Assembly (NCBI GenBank): GCA_937981995.1
Contig: CALJNC010000025.1
Coordinates: 1 to 41,514, forward strand
Length of the DNA stretch: 41,514 nucleotides
Origin: an uncultured Chitinophagaceae bacterium
GTDB lineage: Bacteria; Bacteroidota; Bacteroidia; Chitinophagales; Chitinophagaceae
Direction of reading: 5' to 3'
Each line of letters starts with the position of its first letter. The stretch's first letter is position 1. Shown piece after piece: positions 1-8,842 of this stretch. A program made the position numbers and the translations under genes. A model generated the notes under the pieces. It was not told the origin of the DNA. It saw only the letters and a program-made list of their open reading frames with translations, and searched no databases.

Positions 1-108
1 TCAATTTTTGAAGGAGTTGCGCATACATCTATGCATGAAAACCCTGCCTTGTTATTAGAGTGCTTTTTGGGATTTCTAGATGACATTTTACAGACAAACT
101 TTTCGTAA
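1..108 (+). CDS. Probable alpha/beta hydrolase, C-terminal end (partial)
   Basis: An open frame runs from the window edge to a TAA at 106-108, giving 35 residues. The fragment contains AHTSMHENP followed by a short hydrophobic helix (LLLECFLGFLDDI). In alpha/beta hydrolases the catalytic histidine often sits in a similar 'GH-S-x-x-x-x-P' context just before the last helix, so this looks like the end of such an enzyme. The match is short and the assignment is an inference. The frame supports starting the next gene at 119, because a start at 80 would overlap this ending. Confidence 0.5.
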   Translation, partial: SIFEGVAHTSMHENPALLLECFLGFLDDILQTNFS

Positions 109-118
109 CTTTACAATA

Positions 119-2062
119 ATGAGAAAACTCATTGTTTTAATCATATTAGTAAGTCTAGGTATGCCCAGCAAAGCATCTCATGTTATTGGGTATGACTTTG
201 ATTATATATGTTTAGGAGCCAATACCTATCAATTTACACTTGCTGTATACCGCGATTGCAGACCCCAAAGTCAAGGTGGTGGATTACCCGATGCCTTATT
301 AGGTGATAATCCTGCTTTTATTGGAGTTTATAGCAATGGAATATTAATAGGCCAGCAAGATGTTGAAGCCAGTTTTGTTGAAATTGTACCTCCTTTTTTT
401 TCAAACAATTGTGTATTGAATCCGCCGGTTCGTTGCAATAGTAAAATGGTTTTTCAATTTACCCAATTTTTACCACCAAACCCCGATGGGTATACCCTTG
501 CTTATCAGCGGTGTTGCAGAAATGGTGCAACCTTGAACATTAATCTTGCCGGTAGTACAGGTAATACTTTTGTAACAACTATTCCTCCCAATGATAATAG
601 TTGTAATAATTCTGCTAAGTTTAATAATGCACCACCGCAAATAATTTGTATCAATAATCCGTTTGTATTTGACTGCTCAGCAAGTGATATTGATGGCGAT
701 TCTTTGACGTATGAATTTTGCCCAGGACTAGCTGGTGGAGGTGCAGGACGCACTCCACCTAATCCTCCCAATAGTCCGAACACCCCAAAACCAAAACCAC
801 CTTTAGGACCACCTTATCTTAGCATTCAATATGCACAGCCTTATACTCCGTTTAATCCTATTGCGAGTAACCCAACTATTTCTATTGACCCTAGCACAGG
901 TGTAATTACGGGTACGCCAACATTATCAGGTATTTTTGCGATAAGCGTTTGTTGTAATGAGTATCGTAATGGTACGCTTATTAATATTGTAAGAAGAGAG
1001 TTTCAAGTGAATGTGACGAATTGTTCCAAAGCTGTTGTAGCTAATATTCCTGTTCTGGCTGACGAACCAAACACCTATCAAATAAATTGTAAAGACCGAG
1101 TAATAAATTTTATAAATAATAGCACGGGAGGCTTTAGTTATTATTGGGACTTTGGAGTGCCGGGTATTACGACCGATGTTTCTACTGCAGAAAGCCCAAC
1201 ATATATTTACCCTGACACAGGAACCTTTATTGTAAAACTTGTAGTAAATCCTGGTTCAACCTGCCCCGATAGTATTGAACGAATTGTAAAAATCTATCCA
1301 ACATTTAATGCTGACTATAGTTTTGCTGGTCTTTTTTGTCCTGATCTGCCTATTAACTTTACTGACTTAAGTACGTCTACTACTTTCCCTGTTAACTATT
1401 GGGATTGGAACTTTGATGATGGCACAAGGGATAGTAATCAAAACGTAGCGCACTCGTTTCCTAATATAGGTAAGGAGTTTAATGTGACTTTAATATCAGG
1501 TAATACAAGAGGTTGTAGAGATACAATAAGTAAGAAATTAAATATCCCTAAAGTTAATTTAGATGCAGGAAATGATACCGTTGTTTTAATGAACGAATTT
1601 GTTCAATTTAACGCCACTGGAACACAAACTTACAATTGGTCTCCACCCGATTTCCTAAATAATCCAAATATTGCAAATCCATTGGGTTATTATACTGATA
1701 CTGGCGTATATCGATACATTGTTACGGGTACCACAGCCGATGGTTGCCCTGCAAGTGATGATATTAATGTAACAGTATCTGATAAAGCGTACTTAATTGT
1801 TCCCAATGCTTTTACACCCAATGGTGATGGAAAAAATGATGTCCTTCGTTTATTAAGTTCAGGTTTTAAAAAAATAAACCACTACCGAATTTTTAATAGA
1901 TGGGGGCAAATGGTTTTTGAAACCAATGATTATTATCAAGGTTGGGACGGCAGATTAGGCAGTGTTGAACAACAAACAAGCACCTACTTTTGGGTAGTAA
2001 GCGTAGTAGATTTAAACGATAACGTAAGAGTATTTCAAGGAGACGTTACATTAATAAGATAA
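119..2062 (+). CDS. PKD-domain secreted protein with T9SS type B (gliding-motility) C-terminal sorting domain
   Basis: Large secreted surface or adhesin-like protein, about 647 aa from ATG 119. That start gives a clean signal peptide (MRKLIVLIILVSLG...KAS); the in-frame ATG at 80 would overlap the upstream frame. The mature N-terminus (SHVIGYDFDY.CLG...YRDC) is the module common in Bacteroidota gliding-motility-associated proteins. It is followed by cadherin-like segments (DIDGDSLTYEF; STGVITGTPTLSG), then two PKD-type domains (YYWDFG..., WDWNFDDG...). The end (VPNAFTPNGDGKND..., RIFNRWGQMVFE..., GWDG, FQGDVTLIR) is the type B sorting domain recognised by T9SS. A Pro-rich insert (TPPNPPNSPNTPKPKPP) breaks the first cadherin-like segment. 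The exact ligand is unknown. The next gene begins 8 nt downstream, so they may be co-transcribed. Confidence 0.9.
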   Translation: MRKLIVLIILVSLGMPSKASHVIGYDFDYICLGANTYQFTLAVYRDCRPQSQGGGLPDALLGDNPAFIGVYSNGILIGQQDVEASFVEIVPPFFSNNCVLNPPVRCNSKMVFQFTQFLPPNPDGYTLAYQRCCRNGATLNINLAGSTGNTFVTTIPPNDNSCNNSAKFNNAPPQIICINNPFVFDCSASDIDGDSLTYEFCPGLAGGGAGRTPPNPPNSPNTPKPKPPLGPPYLSIQYAQPYTPFNPIASNPTISIDPSTGVITGTPTLSGIFAISVCCNEYRNGTLINIVRREFQVNVTNCSKAVVANIPVLADEPNTYQINCKDRVINFINNSTGGFSYYWDFGVPGITTDVSTAESPTYIYPDTGTFIVKLVVNPGSTCPDSIERIVKIYPTFNADYSFAGLFCPDLPINFTDLSTSTTFPVNYWDWNFDDGTRDSNQNVAHSFPNIGKEFNVTLISGNTRGCRDTISKKLNIPKVNLDAGNDTVVLMNEFVQFNATGTQTYNWSPPDFLNNPNIANPLGYYTDTGVYRYIVTGTTADGCPASDDINVTVSDKAYLIVPNAFTPNGDGKNDVLRLLSSGFKKINHYRIFNRWGQMVFETNDYYQGWDGRLGSVEQQTSTYFWVVSVVDLNDNVRVFQGDVTLIR

Positions 2063-2070
2063 ATTTTTAA

Positions 2071-2844
2071 ATGAAGAAAAGTATATTAATCACTGGTGCT
2101 ACCAGTGGAATTGGTAAGAGCACAGCATATTTATTTGCTAGTAAAGGCTATAATTTACTACTTACCGGAAGACGTGAGGAACGATTACAAGAAATTAAAA
2201 CGGAACTTGAAAAAGAATATAATAGTACTGTACAAACCCTATGCTTTGATATAAGAAACCAAGACGAAGTAAAAGAAAACCTTGCTTCAATTGATCATGA
2301 GCTGTTCCCTACTATCGACATCTTACTTAATAATGCAGGACTGGCAAGTGGCCTAAATACCATTGACAACGGAGAATTTTCTGATTGGGATGTAATGATT
2401 GATACTAATGTAAAAGGTTTACTTTATGTAACCCGTACGCTCTTACCTAAATTAAAAGAACAAAAAACAGCGCACATTATTAATATTGGATCCACAGCGG
2501 GTAAAAATGTTTACCAAAATGGAAATATATATTGTGCTACCAAACATGCGGTTGATGCATTATCGCAATCTATGCGTATTGAATTATTACCATTTGGAAT
2601 TAAAGTTACTGCCATTAATCCTGGAGCCTGTGAAACTGAATTTTCCGTAGTGCGCTTTAAAGGTGATAAAGAACGAGCAGATAAAGTTTATAAAGATTTT
2701 GACCCATTAACGCCTGAAGATATTGCCGATACTATTTATTATTGCGCAACTCTTCCAAAGCATGTATGTATAAATGATCTAACACTAACTTGCTTAACCC
2801 AAGCAAATGCAAATTATAATATTAAGAAATCAGAACTAAAGTAA
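2071..2844 (+). CDS. SDR-family NAD(P)-dependent oxidoreductase (YdfG-like)
   Basis: Cytoplasmic classical short-chain dehydrogenase/reductase, 257 aa, the usual size. It has the N-terminal Rossmann motif GATSGIG (about residues 8-14), an NNAG motif, a catalytic Ser (INIGSTAG) and the YCATK catalytic Tyr-x-x-x-Lys. The PGACETEF segment after it is typical of the YdfG/3-hydroxy-acid dehydrogenase branch. GRREERL near residue 35 suggests preference for NADP(H). The substrate cannot be fixed; YdfG relatives oxidise L-allo-threonine, serine and 3-hydroxy acids. It sits between the T9SS protein and the rhodanese gene with very short gaps, consistent with an operon. Confidence 0.88.
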   Translation: MKKSILITGATSGIGKSTAYLFASKGYNLLLTGRREERLQEIKTELEKEYNSTVQTLCFDIRNQDEVKENLASIDHELFPTIDILLNNAGLASGLNTIDNGEFSDWDVMIDTNVKGLLYVTRTLLPKLKEQKTAHIINIGSTAGKNVYQNGNIYCATKHAVDALSQSMRIELLPFGIKVTAINPGACETEFSVVRFKGDKERADKVYKDFDPLTPEDIADTIYYCATLPKHVCINDLTLTCLTQANANYNIKKSELK

Positions 2845-2849
2845 TTGTA

Positions 2850-3500
2850 ATGAATCAACTTTCTATCAACGATCTTAAAAAAGAGATTGAGGACTATACC
2901 CTATTAATAGACACACGCCCAACTGATCAATTTGTAAATGGATATTTAAAAGGTGCCATCAATGTTATACTAAATAATAATTTTGATGCAAGAGCAACTT
3001 ATTTTTCCGAAAATCATGACAAAATAATTATTGTGGCTAATGAGCAAGACCTAAATAAGGCTCAAGAATTAATTGGCGAGGATTTAAATAAAAAAATCAT
3101 TGGTTACACAACACAATCATTTGAAGACTGGAAAACGAATGAATTGCCACTAGATATGATTATAAATGTAGACCCTTATGAATTAAAGCTAGATATACAG
3201 CATGATGAAAAAGCAGTTGTTTTAGATGTAAGAACAAACATTCAATACGATGATGAGCATATTGTAGGAGCGGTTAATATGCAAATGAATGATTTTAGAG
3301 ACCCTGCTAAAATTGGCCTTCTGGATGAAAATAGTAATCTATACCTACACTGTAATGGCGGCACAAGGAGTGTTTTATTGTCTTCGGTACTCAAACGCAA
3401 TGGCTTTCATAACATTAGAAACATTGAAGGTGGGTTTAAAGCTGTTCAAGAGGATGGAAATATCCCCACAACGTCTAATAATAAGAAATCTCAAAACTAG
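2850..3500 (+). CDS. Tandem rhodanese-domain protein
   Basis: Sulfurtransferase-like protein of 216 aa with two rhodanese domains and no signal peptide. Domain 1 (about residues 1-100; LLIDTRPTDQFVNGYLKGAINV) lacks a cysteine where the active-site loop should be (IIVANEQDLNKAQ), so it is probably catalytically inactive. Domain 2 (about residues 110-210; VVLDVRTNIQYDDEHIVGAVNM) keeps the active-site Cys in LHCNGGTRS, followed by the usual helix and the GGF motif. Such a layout resembles thiosulfate sulfurtransferases, but with the active domain second. It starts 5 nt after the SDR gene, indicating co-transcription. Donor and acceptor sulfur substrates are unknown. A cysteine desulfurase lies 3 kb away but is transcribed from the other strand. 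Confidence 0.85.
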   Translation: MNQLSINDLKKEIEDYTLLIDTRPTDQFVNGYLKGAINVILNNNFDARATYFSENHDKIIIVANEQDLNKAQELIGEDLNKKIIGYTTQSFEDWKTNELPLDMIINVDPYELKLDIQHDEKAVVLDVRTNIQYDDEHIVGAVNMQMNDFRDPAKIGLLDENSNLYLHCNGGTRSVLLSSVLKRNGFHNIRNIEGGFKAVQEDGNIPTTSNNKKSQN

Positions 3501-3520
3501 TTAAAAAGTAAGTCCTAGTG

Positions 3521-3528
3521 TAAATTTG
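3521..3528 (+). promoter_or_regulatory. -7 promoter box TAAATTTG of korA
   Basis: Exact match to the Bacteroidota -7 consensus TAnnTTTG, ending only 5 nt before the ATG at 3534. A good -33 TTG is missing at the usual distance (a TTA lies 17 nt upstream). If used, the transcript would be leaderless or carry only a few nucleotides. It also argues for ATG 3534 rather than the in-frame GTG at 3528, which overlaps the box. Confidence 0.55.
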
Positions 3529-3533
3529 TGCCT

Positions 3534-5378
3534 ATGGCACAGCCGATAGAGATAGTAGAAGAAGTCATCATCAAATTTGCTGGTGATAGTGGAGATGGGA
3601 TTCAACTTGCGGGTTCACAGTTTACAAATAATACAGCACTTACAGGAAGTGATTTATCAACCTTTCCTGATTTTCCTGCAGAAATAAGAGCTCCTTTAGG
3701 AACCCTTGCGGGTGTAAGTGGTTTCCAATTAAGATTTTCGTCAAATGAAATTTATACACCGGGCGATGCTTGTGATGTATTAGTAGCTATGAATGCTGCT
3801 GCTTTAAAAAGCAATTTAAATCATATTAAGAAATCGGGAATCATCATTTTAAATACGGATGGTTTTGATGCTAAAAACCTACGCTTGGCAAATTATCAAG
3901 ACGATGAGAACCCCTTAGATAATGATTCTCTTGCTGCCTATAATGTACATAAAATTGACGTTACTAAACTTACGCGCGAGGCACTTAAAGAATCAAGCTT
4001 GGGCGTAAAAGAAAAAGACCGTGCTAAAAATATGTTTGTTTTAGGATATCTATATTGGATGTACGATCGTAAAATGGATACAACCCAACGCTTTCTTACT
4101 TCTAAATTTGGTAAAAAACCTGAAGTACTAGAAGCAAACATGCAAGCGCTACAAGCAGGCTTTAATTTTGGTATTACTGTTGAAGCATCGGCTTCTCGAT
4201 ACAGAGTTCAAAAAGCACAATTGCCTAAAGGTACTTACAGAAATATCCAGGGTAATACTGCCTTGTCTTACGGGCTAATAACGGCAGCGCAAAAAGCAAA
4301 TATTGATTTATTTCTTGGCTCATACCCTATTACACCGGCTAGTGATATCTTACATGAATTGAGCAAGCATAAAAATTTCGGCGTTACCACTTTTCAAGCC
4401 GAGGATGAAATAGCAGCGGTATCTTCAGCTATAGGAGCTTCTTATGGAGGCAAGTTAGGTATCACAACTACATCAGGACCTGGTATGGCACTTAAAGCCG
4501 AGGCAATGGGCTTAGCTGCCATGCTTGAAATCCCTTTAGTGGTTATTGACATTCAAAGAGGTGGGCCAAGTACAGGCTTGCCAACCAAAACCGAGCAAAG
4601 TGATCTGTTACAAGCATTTTACGGAAGAAATGGTGAATGTCCGTTGCCAATAGTAGCTACAAGTTCACCTTCTGATTGTTTTGAAACTGCAATTGAAGCA
4701 TGCCGTATTGCGTTACGACATATGACACCAGTAATTCTTTTAAGTGATGGCTATATTGCTAATGGAGCCGAACCGTGGAAATTTCCAAATGCAGATTCAA
4801 TACCTGCATTAGAAACCAAATTGGTAAATAATATTGAAAACATAGAAGAATACCTTCCTTACCTACGAGACAAAAATTTAGTTAGAAGCTGGGCCATTCC
4901 TGGCATGAAAAACTTAGAACATCGTGTAGGTGGTTTAGAAAAAGAAGACATCAGCGGAAACGTAAGCTACGACCCAAATAATCATGAGCACATGGTTAAA
5001 ACTCGTCAGGCCAAAATTGATAAAATAGCAAACTTTATACCCAAAGTAGAATTTATACATGGAGATGCTTCTGATGATGTTTTAGTTTTAGGATGGGGAT
5101 CTACTTATGGTGTATCCTATTCTGCAGTTGAAAAACTTAGGGCAGAGAATAAAAAAGTTGCTCAAATACATTTAAGACATATTCAGCCTTTTGCTTCTAA
5201 TGTAGAAGAAATATTAAACTCTTTTGAAACTGTTATCCTTCCTGAGTTAAACAATGGTCAGTTGAGCAAAATTATTCAAGGAACTTTCAATAAAGAGGTT
5301 ATACCGTATAATAAAATCAAAGGAGTACCAATTACAAGTAACGAATTGTTTGAATTTATTTCAACAAAATGTACTTAG
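3534..5378 (+). CDS. korA: 2-oxoacid:acceptor oxidoreductase, fused gamma-alpha subunit
   Basis: Thiamine-pyrophosphate/iron-sulfur 2-oxoacid:ferredoxin oxidoreductase subunit, about 614 aa from ATG 3534, most likely acting on 2-oxoglutarate (oxidative decarboxylation to succinyl-CoA or the reverse). The N-terminal ~200 residues are the gamma domain (FAGDSGDGIQLAGSQ at the start). The middle and C-terminus are the alpha domain, with the conserved YPITPASDILHELSK and QAEDEIAAVSSAIGASYGG motifs and GPGMALKAE, ending in the transketolase C-terminal-like domain (VLGWGSTYGVSYSA). This gamma-alpha fusion is the standard KorA architecture in Bacteroidota. KorB (the TPP-binding beta subunit) normally follows directly but here a lipoprotein gene does. 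Substrate choice (2-oxoglutarate against pyruvate or branched 2-oxoacids) is by family resemblance only. Confidence 0.88.
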   Translation: MAQPIEIVEEVIIKFAGDSGDGIQLAGSQFTNNTALTGSDLSTFPDFPAEIRAPLGTLAGVSGFQLRFSSNEIYTPGDACDVLVAMNAAALKSNLNHIKKSGIIILNTDGFDAKNLRLANYQDDENPLDNDSLAAYNVHKIDVTKLTREALKESSLGVKEKDRAKNMFVLGYLYWMYDRKMDTTQRFLTSKFGKKPEVLEANMQALQAGFNFGITVEASASRYRVQKAQLPKGTYRNIQGNTALSYGLITAAQKANIDLFLGSYPITPASDILHELSKHKNFGVTTFQAEDEIAAVSSAIGASYGGKLGITTTSGPGMALKAEAMGLAAMLEIPLVVIDIQRGGPSTGLPTKTEQSDLLQAFYGRNGECPLPIVATSSPSDCFETAIEACRIALRHMTPVILLSDGYIANGAEPWKFPNADSIPALETKLVNNIENIEEYLPYLRDKNLVRSWAIPGMKNLEHRVGGLEKEDISGNVSYDPNNHEHMVKTRQAKIDKIANFIPKVEFIHGDASDDVLVLGWGSTYGVSYSAVEKLRAENKKVAQIHLRHIQPFASNVEEILNSFETVILPELNNGQLSKIIQGTFNKEVIPYNKIKGVPITSNELFEFISTKCT

Positions 5379-5400
5379 CTTTACTAGGTTGACATTAAAT

Positions 5401-5901
5401 ATGAAAATTAATCAATATCTATTTTTTATTCTGATTGCAATTATTGCTTTTTCTTCATGTAAAACATACAAGAAAACAAGCTATGTAAAAAAGACATACA
5501 CTGAAATTAAAGAAACCTTTCCTGAAGCGCAAACAGAACTAATTAAGGATAGTATTAAGTTGATTTTTCCTAATAATTTGGTTTTTGATTTAGCATCTTC
5601 GGTAATAAAACAATCCTTTAGTGAAAAGCTAATACGCTTTGCTTCAATACTTAATAAATATCAAAAAACAAATCTATTAATTACAGGGTATACCGACAAT
5701 AGTGGTACCGAAGAAAGTAACATTAAGTTGTCCTTGACTAGGGCTACAAATGTTAAAAAATTTCTTAACTTGCGTCAAATAAGTAACGAAAGGCTATTTA
5801 CATGGGGGCTTGGGGAAAAAAGCCCCATTGCTACAAATGAGACAGAAATAGGCAGAAGCAAAAACCGCAGAGTAGAATTCGTTGTTTTATATAAACCATA
5901 A
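5401..5901 (+). CDS. OmpA-like peptidoglycan-binding lipoprotein (copy 1)
   Basis: About 166 aa from ATG 5401, which gives a lipoprotein signal peptide ending in AFSSC; the in-frame upstream starts would add residues before it. The C-terminal ~110 residues form an OmpA/MotB-type domain: ITGYTDNSGTEESNIKLSLTRA followed by GRSKNRRVEF. These carry the conserved Asp and Arg positions that bind diaminopimelate in peptidoglycan. It is predicted to be an outer-membrane lipoprotein tethering the membrane to the cell wall. It lacks the long barrel or TPR segments of larger OmpA-family proteins. The next gene is a paralogue of the same architecture, so the pair looks like a tandem duplication. Confidence 0.85.
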   Translation: MKINQYLFFILIAIIAFSSCKTYKKTSYVKKTYTEIKETFPEAQTELIKDSIKLIFPNNLVFDLASSVIKQSFSEKLIRFASILNKYQKTNLLITGYTDNSGTEESNIKLSLTRATNVKKFLNLRQISNERLFTWGLGEKSPIATNETEIGRSKNRRVEFVVLYKP

Positions 5902-5923
5902 CCACAACCGATCAAATATTATT

Positions 5924-6586
5924 ATGTTTAAAAATTTCATTCTCATTTTCATTACCGTTCTTATAAGTTCTTGTTATAATTATGACGGACCAACTCGCCC
6001 TAAAGAAACATCTTCTTATGGCATAAACGACAACAATACTTCTAATGGAAATTATAACAAGAGTACTAATGATAATACTAAAGGTGGAAGCAACAATAAT
6101 AACGGAAATAATGATCTTAATGTAAGACCCAATATCTCCTCAAAGGAATATCTTGATGATATAGTTAGGGATATAAAACGTACATTACCTAGTGCGCAAG
6201 TAAGTGTTATTGAGGATAGTATTAAAGTATTATTTCCTGACAATATACTCTATAGTAATTCGTCTGTTATGCCAAAGGAAGACATTTATATAGAAATGAG
6301 TAAGTTAGCCAAGTTGCTAATAAAATATGATAAGACAAATGTTTTAGTAACCGGACATACAGATAATTTGGGTAAGAGTTCTGAAAACAAAAGATTATCA
6401 TCTATACGTGCTTCTTATATCAGTGACTTATTAATTTCTTATCAACTACCTCAAAACCGAGTAAACTCATGGGGTTTAGGAAGTGTATCTCCTATATCTT
6501 CTAACTCAACTGAGGCAGGTAGACAAAGAAATAGAAGGGTAGAATTTATTATTCTATCAACAATTCAAGACGAAGAAGAACTTTAA
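5924..6586 (+). CDS. OmpA-like peptidoglycan-binding lipoprotein (copy 2, Asn-rich linker)
   Basis: About 220 aa from ATG 5924, chosen because it opens a lipoprotein signal peptide ending LISSC. A low-complexity Asn/Ser/Gly linker (about residues 25-65) separates the lipid anchor from a C-terminal OmpA-like domain with VTGHTDNLGKSSENKRLSSIRA and GRQRNRRVEF. Shared motifs with the preceding gene (D-S-I-K-x-x-F-P-D/N-N, WGLG-x-x-SPI, NRRVEF) show they are paralogues. The linker in this copy may let it reach further into the periplasm. Its TAA overlaps the stop codon of the convergent cysteine desulfurase by a few nucleotides, and no terminator hairpin is obvious between them. Confidence 0.85.
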   Translation: MFKNFILIFITVLISSCYNYDGPTRPKETSSYGINDNNTSNGNYNKSTNDNTKGGSNNNNGNNDLNVRPNISSKEYLDDIVRDIKRTLPSAQVSVIEDSIKVLFPDNILYSNSSVMPKEDIYIEMSKLAKLLIKYDKTNVLVTGHTDNLGKSSENKRLSSIRASYISDLLISYQLPQNRVNSWGLGSVSPISSNSTEAGRQRNRRVEFIILSTIQDEEEL

Positions 6587-7713
6587 GAAAGTAATTCTTT
6601 TATTGATTTAACTAAAGTATCAACCTCTTCTTTCGTATTTGATTTACAAAAAGAAATGCGTAAAGGCACGCATGCTGTATCATGTAAATGCTTCATTACA
6701 TGACTACCACCCATTGCTCCGCTAGAACAAGCACTACCTCCGCTTAAAGCAATACCCTTCATATCTAAAGACATTTGTAGCATTTCAGTTTTGGGAGTAT
6801 GCGGTAATATTATACTTAAAACTCTTGACAAGGTTTTGTTGCATGATGTACCTAATTCAACCTCTTTTAAATTCTCTTTCAAAGCTGCCCAACAATAATC
6901 CTTTAGCTCTTTACAATGATTATTTTCTTCAAGCATATCTCCCACTGAAAGTTCTAATGCTTTAGCAAAGCCTACTATACCCGCAACATTCTCGGTACCA
7001 GCGCGCATATTTCGCTCCTGCCCTCCTCCAAAAATTAAAGGCTCAAGTTTTACACTGCCATTAATATACATGGCTCCTTTTCCTTTAGGACCATGAAATT
7101 TATGCGCAGAGGCACTAGCAAAATCAACAGCCATCTCATGTAAGTTAATGGGCATATGACCAACTGTTTGAACCATATCGGAATGAAATAAGACTTCATG
7201 CTTTTTACAAGCTTGACCAATACGATCAATATCATTAATTATTCCTAGCTCATTATTAGCATGCATGATGCTTACAATGGTTTTGTTTGTTGGTCCTACT
7301 TTTTCAATTAACGCAAGTAAATCATCATAATCTAGCTCACCATTTTCTTGGTGCTTGCAATAATGCACTTCGATACCAAACTCCTCAGCTAATTTTTGAG
7401 AAGTAAGTAAAGTAGCATGATGTTCAATGGGCGATGTAATAATATGCTTACACCCAAGGTTTCTTATCGCTGCATTTAATATTGTATTTGTACTTTCCGT
7501 ACCGCACGAGGTAAAAAACATCTCTGCCGGTTTGCAGGATAGTAAAGAGGCTACTGTTTTTCTTGATTCTTCTATTGCCAAACGAGATGTTCGACCAGCG
7601 CCGTGTATAGCAGAAGGGTTACCATAATTTTCTTTTAAGTAAGGCAACATAGCGTCAAGCACACGACTATCAAGAGACGTTGTAGCAGCATTATCAAAAT
7701 AAATTGAAGTCAT
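6583..7713 (-). CDS. Cysteine desulfurase (NifS/IscS family)
   Basis: PLP enzyme, 376 aa, which removes sulfur from cysteine (giving alanine) and passes it as a persulfide to Fe-S cluster or thio-cofactor assembly. The N-terminus has YFDNAATTSLDSRV and GNPSAIHGAGR, both conserved in class V aminotransferase-fold desulfurases. The PLP lysine is in SASAHKFHGPKGKG. The catalytic Cys (about residue 329) is in ALSGGSACSSGAMGGSHV, a short mobile loop typical of group I (NifS/IscS). No iscU, sufBCD or thiI is adjacent, so the pathway served is undetermined. It is transcribed convergently with the OmpA-like genes. Confidence 0.92.
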   Translation of the reverse strand: MTSIYFDNAATTSLDSRVLDAMLPYLKENYGNPSAIHGAGRTSRLAIEESRKTVASLLSCKPAEMFFTSCGTESTNTILNAAIRNLGCKHIITSPIEHHATLLTSQKLAEEFGIEVHYCKHQENGELDYDDLLALIEKVGPTNKTIVSIMHANNELGIINDIDRIGQACKKHEVLFHSDMVQTVGHMPINLHEMAVDFASASAHKFHGPKGKGAMYINGSVKLEPLIFGGGQERNMRAGTENVAGIVGFAKALELSVGDMLEENNHCKELKDYCWAALKENLKEVELGTSCNKTLSRVLSIILPHTPKTEMLQMSLDMKGIALSGGSACSSGAMGGSHVMKHLHDTACVPLRISFCKSNTKEEVDTLVKSIKELLS

Positions 7714-7741
7714 AAATTATAATCGTAAAAATATAATAAAA

Positions 7742-8725
7742 CTACTTAATTTGCTTGAATTCAAAGGTTGGAGTTCCTTTTAATCCGTTATCATCATAAA
7801 AGCTCAAGAATCGTAATTTAAAGTAATCTTCGTTCTGAGTTTTTATAATATAATTGTAGTGCTGTCTTATATGATAGATTCCAAGATCAAAATCATAATA
7901 TTTCCAATCATAGCCTATAACATCTCGATTTGTACTTAAATTACAATGTTCCAAAATACTCTCTTCTATCTCATAAAACGAGCTCAACGAGTCTTTAAAT
8001 GTCTTTGATAAAGGATTGGTCAATACGCCAGTAACAATATAAGGTAATGGAGGCGTTTCGTCATAAAACGTAAATCCATATCGAGTAAACAATAAGTCCC
8101 AACTTTCTTTAACTGGTTCTACATTTATTACTTCTTCTAATTCGTGTAAATCAAAATAAGTAAAAACTCTTGTAGATTGTTTTGTTATTTGAAATTCTCC
8201 CAAGTATCCCTTATCTAGGTTACCTACCTGGAATCTATAATAATTTTCTGTTACCTCTTTTAATTTTATGGTTACTACATTTTTACTTGTAGCATCTAAT
8301 CTTACAATGTAAATTTTATCTCTTGACATTGCATCCGCATTCCAATCTCCAAAGGCCACTTCTTCTAACACACCATTGGGATTATCTTGATACCATGTTT
8401 CTCCATCACAATCCGTCCATTCTACAGCGTCAAAATCAGTTTTGTTTGTTTTTACTACTCCCATACCCACGCCGCCATTTAATAAAACAGCTTCGCCGTG
8501 CTTAGAACTTTCAAACGCTAAATGCCAGCTATTTACTTTGCTAGTATGTACAACCTTTCCTTTAGTTAAATTATAATAATATTGCGTATTGTAATCACTC
8601 CCCATTCGCAATGATTGGCTAATAGCATCGCCTTGCGCAGGCAAGGTTATAGGCGTCTCTTTCTTTAAGCAAGACGTCATGCCTAAAACCAATACTATCA
8701 ATAAAAGAATACGCGTTTTTATCAC
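7742..8725 (-). CDS. HmuY-family heme-binding-like lipoprotein
   Basis: 327 aa, starting with GTG at 8725, giving a lipoprotein signal peptide ending in LGMTSC. A -7-like box (GAACTTTA) lies 5 nt upstream of this GTG and supports it. The mature part has the paired HmuY-type beta segments (NSWHLAFESS..., ESWDLLFTRYGFTF...) and the typical C-terminus (YFKLRFLSFYDDNGLKGTPTFEFKQI). HmuY of Porphyromonas is a surface lipoprotein that captures heme for a TonB-dependent receptor. Here no receptor or other heme gene is adjacent, and many HmuY homologues are uncharacterised, so heme binding is not shown. Confidence 0.7.
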   Translation of the reverse strand: MIKTRILLLIVLVLGMTSCLKKETPITLPAQGDAISQSLRMGSDYNTQYYYNLTKGKVVHTSKVNSWHLAFESSKHGEAVLLNGGVGMGVVKTNKTDFDAVEWTDCDGETWYQDNPNGVLEEVAFGDWNADAMSRDKIYIVRLDATSKNVVTIKLKEVTENYYRFQVGNLDKGYLGEFQITKQSTRVFTYFDLHELEEVINVEPVKESWDLLFTRYGFTFYDETPPLPYIVTGVLTNPLSKTFKDSLSSFYEIEESILEHCNLSTNRDVIGYDWKYYDFDLGIYHIRQHYNYIIKTQNEDYFKLRFLSFYDDNGLKGTPTFEFKQIK

Positions 8726-8812
8726 GGATGTAAAGTTCGTTCAGGCAAGCCTCATAGTAATAAAAAGGGACAGTTATATTATCATGTAATTGTCATATTT
8801 AATGACAATAAA

Positions 8813-8836
8813 AGAACGCTCCAAAAGGAGCGTTCT
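8813..8836 (-). terminator. Rho-independent terminator of tRNA-Cys
   Basis: A perfect 10-bp stem (AGAACGCTCC / GGAGCGTTCT) with a 4-nt loop, followed on the minus strand by TTTATT. It lies just downstream of tRNA-Cys. Confidence 0.8.
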
Positions 8837-8842
8837 AATTTG

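Noticed and set aside
505-783. 92-aa open frame opposite the PKD protein
   Set aside because: Antisense shadow of the Pro-rich stretch of a well-supported gene.
5379-5400. Remnant of korB
   Set aside because: The 22-nt gap contains no coding trace of a beta subunit.
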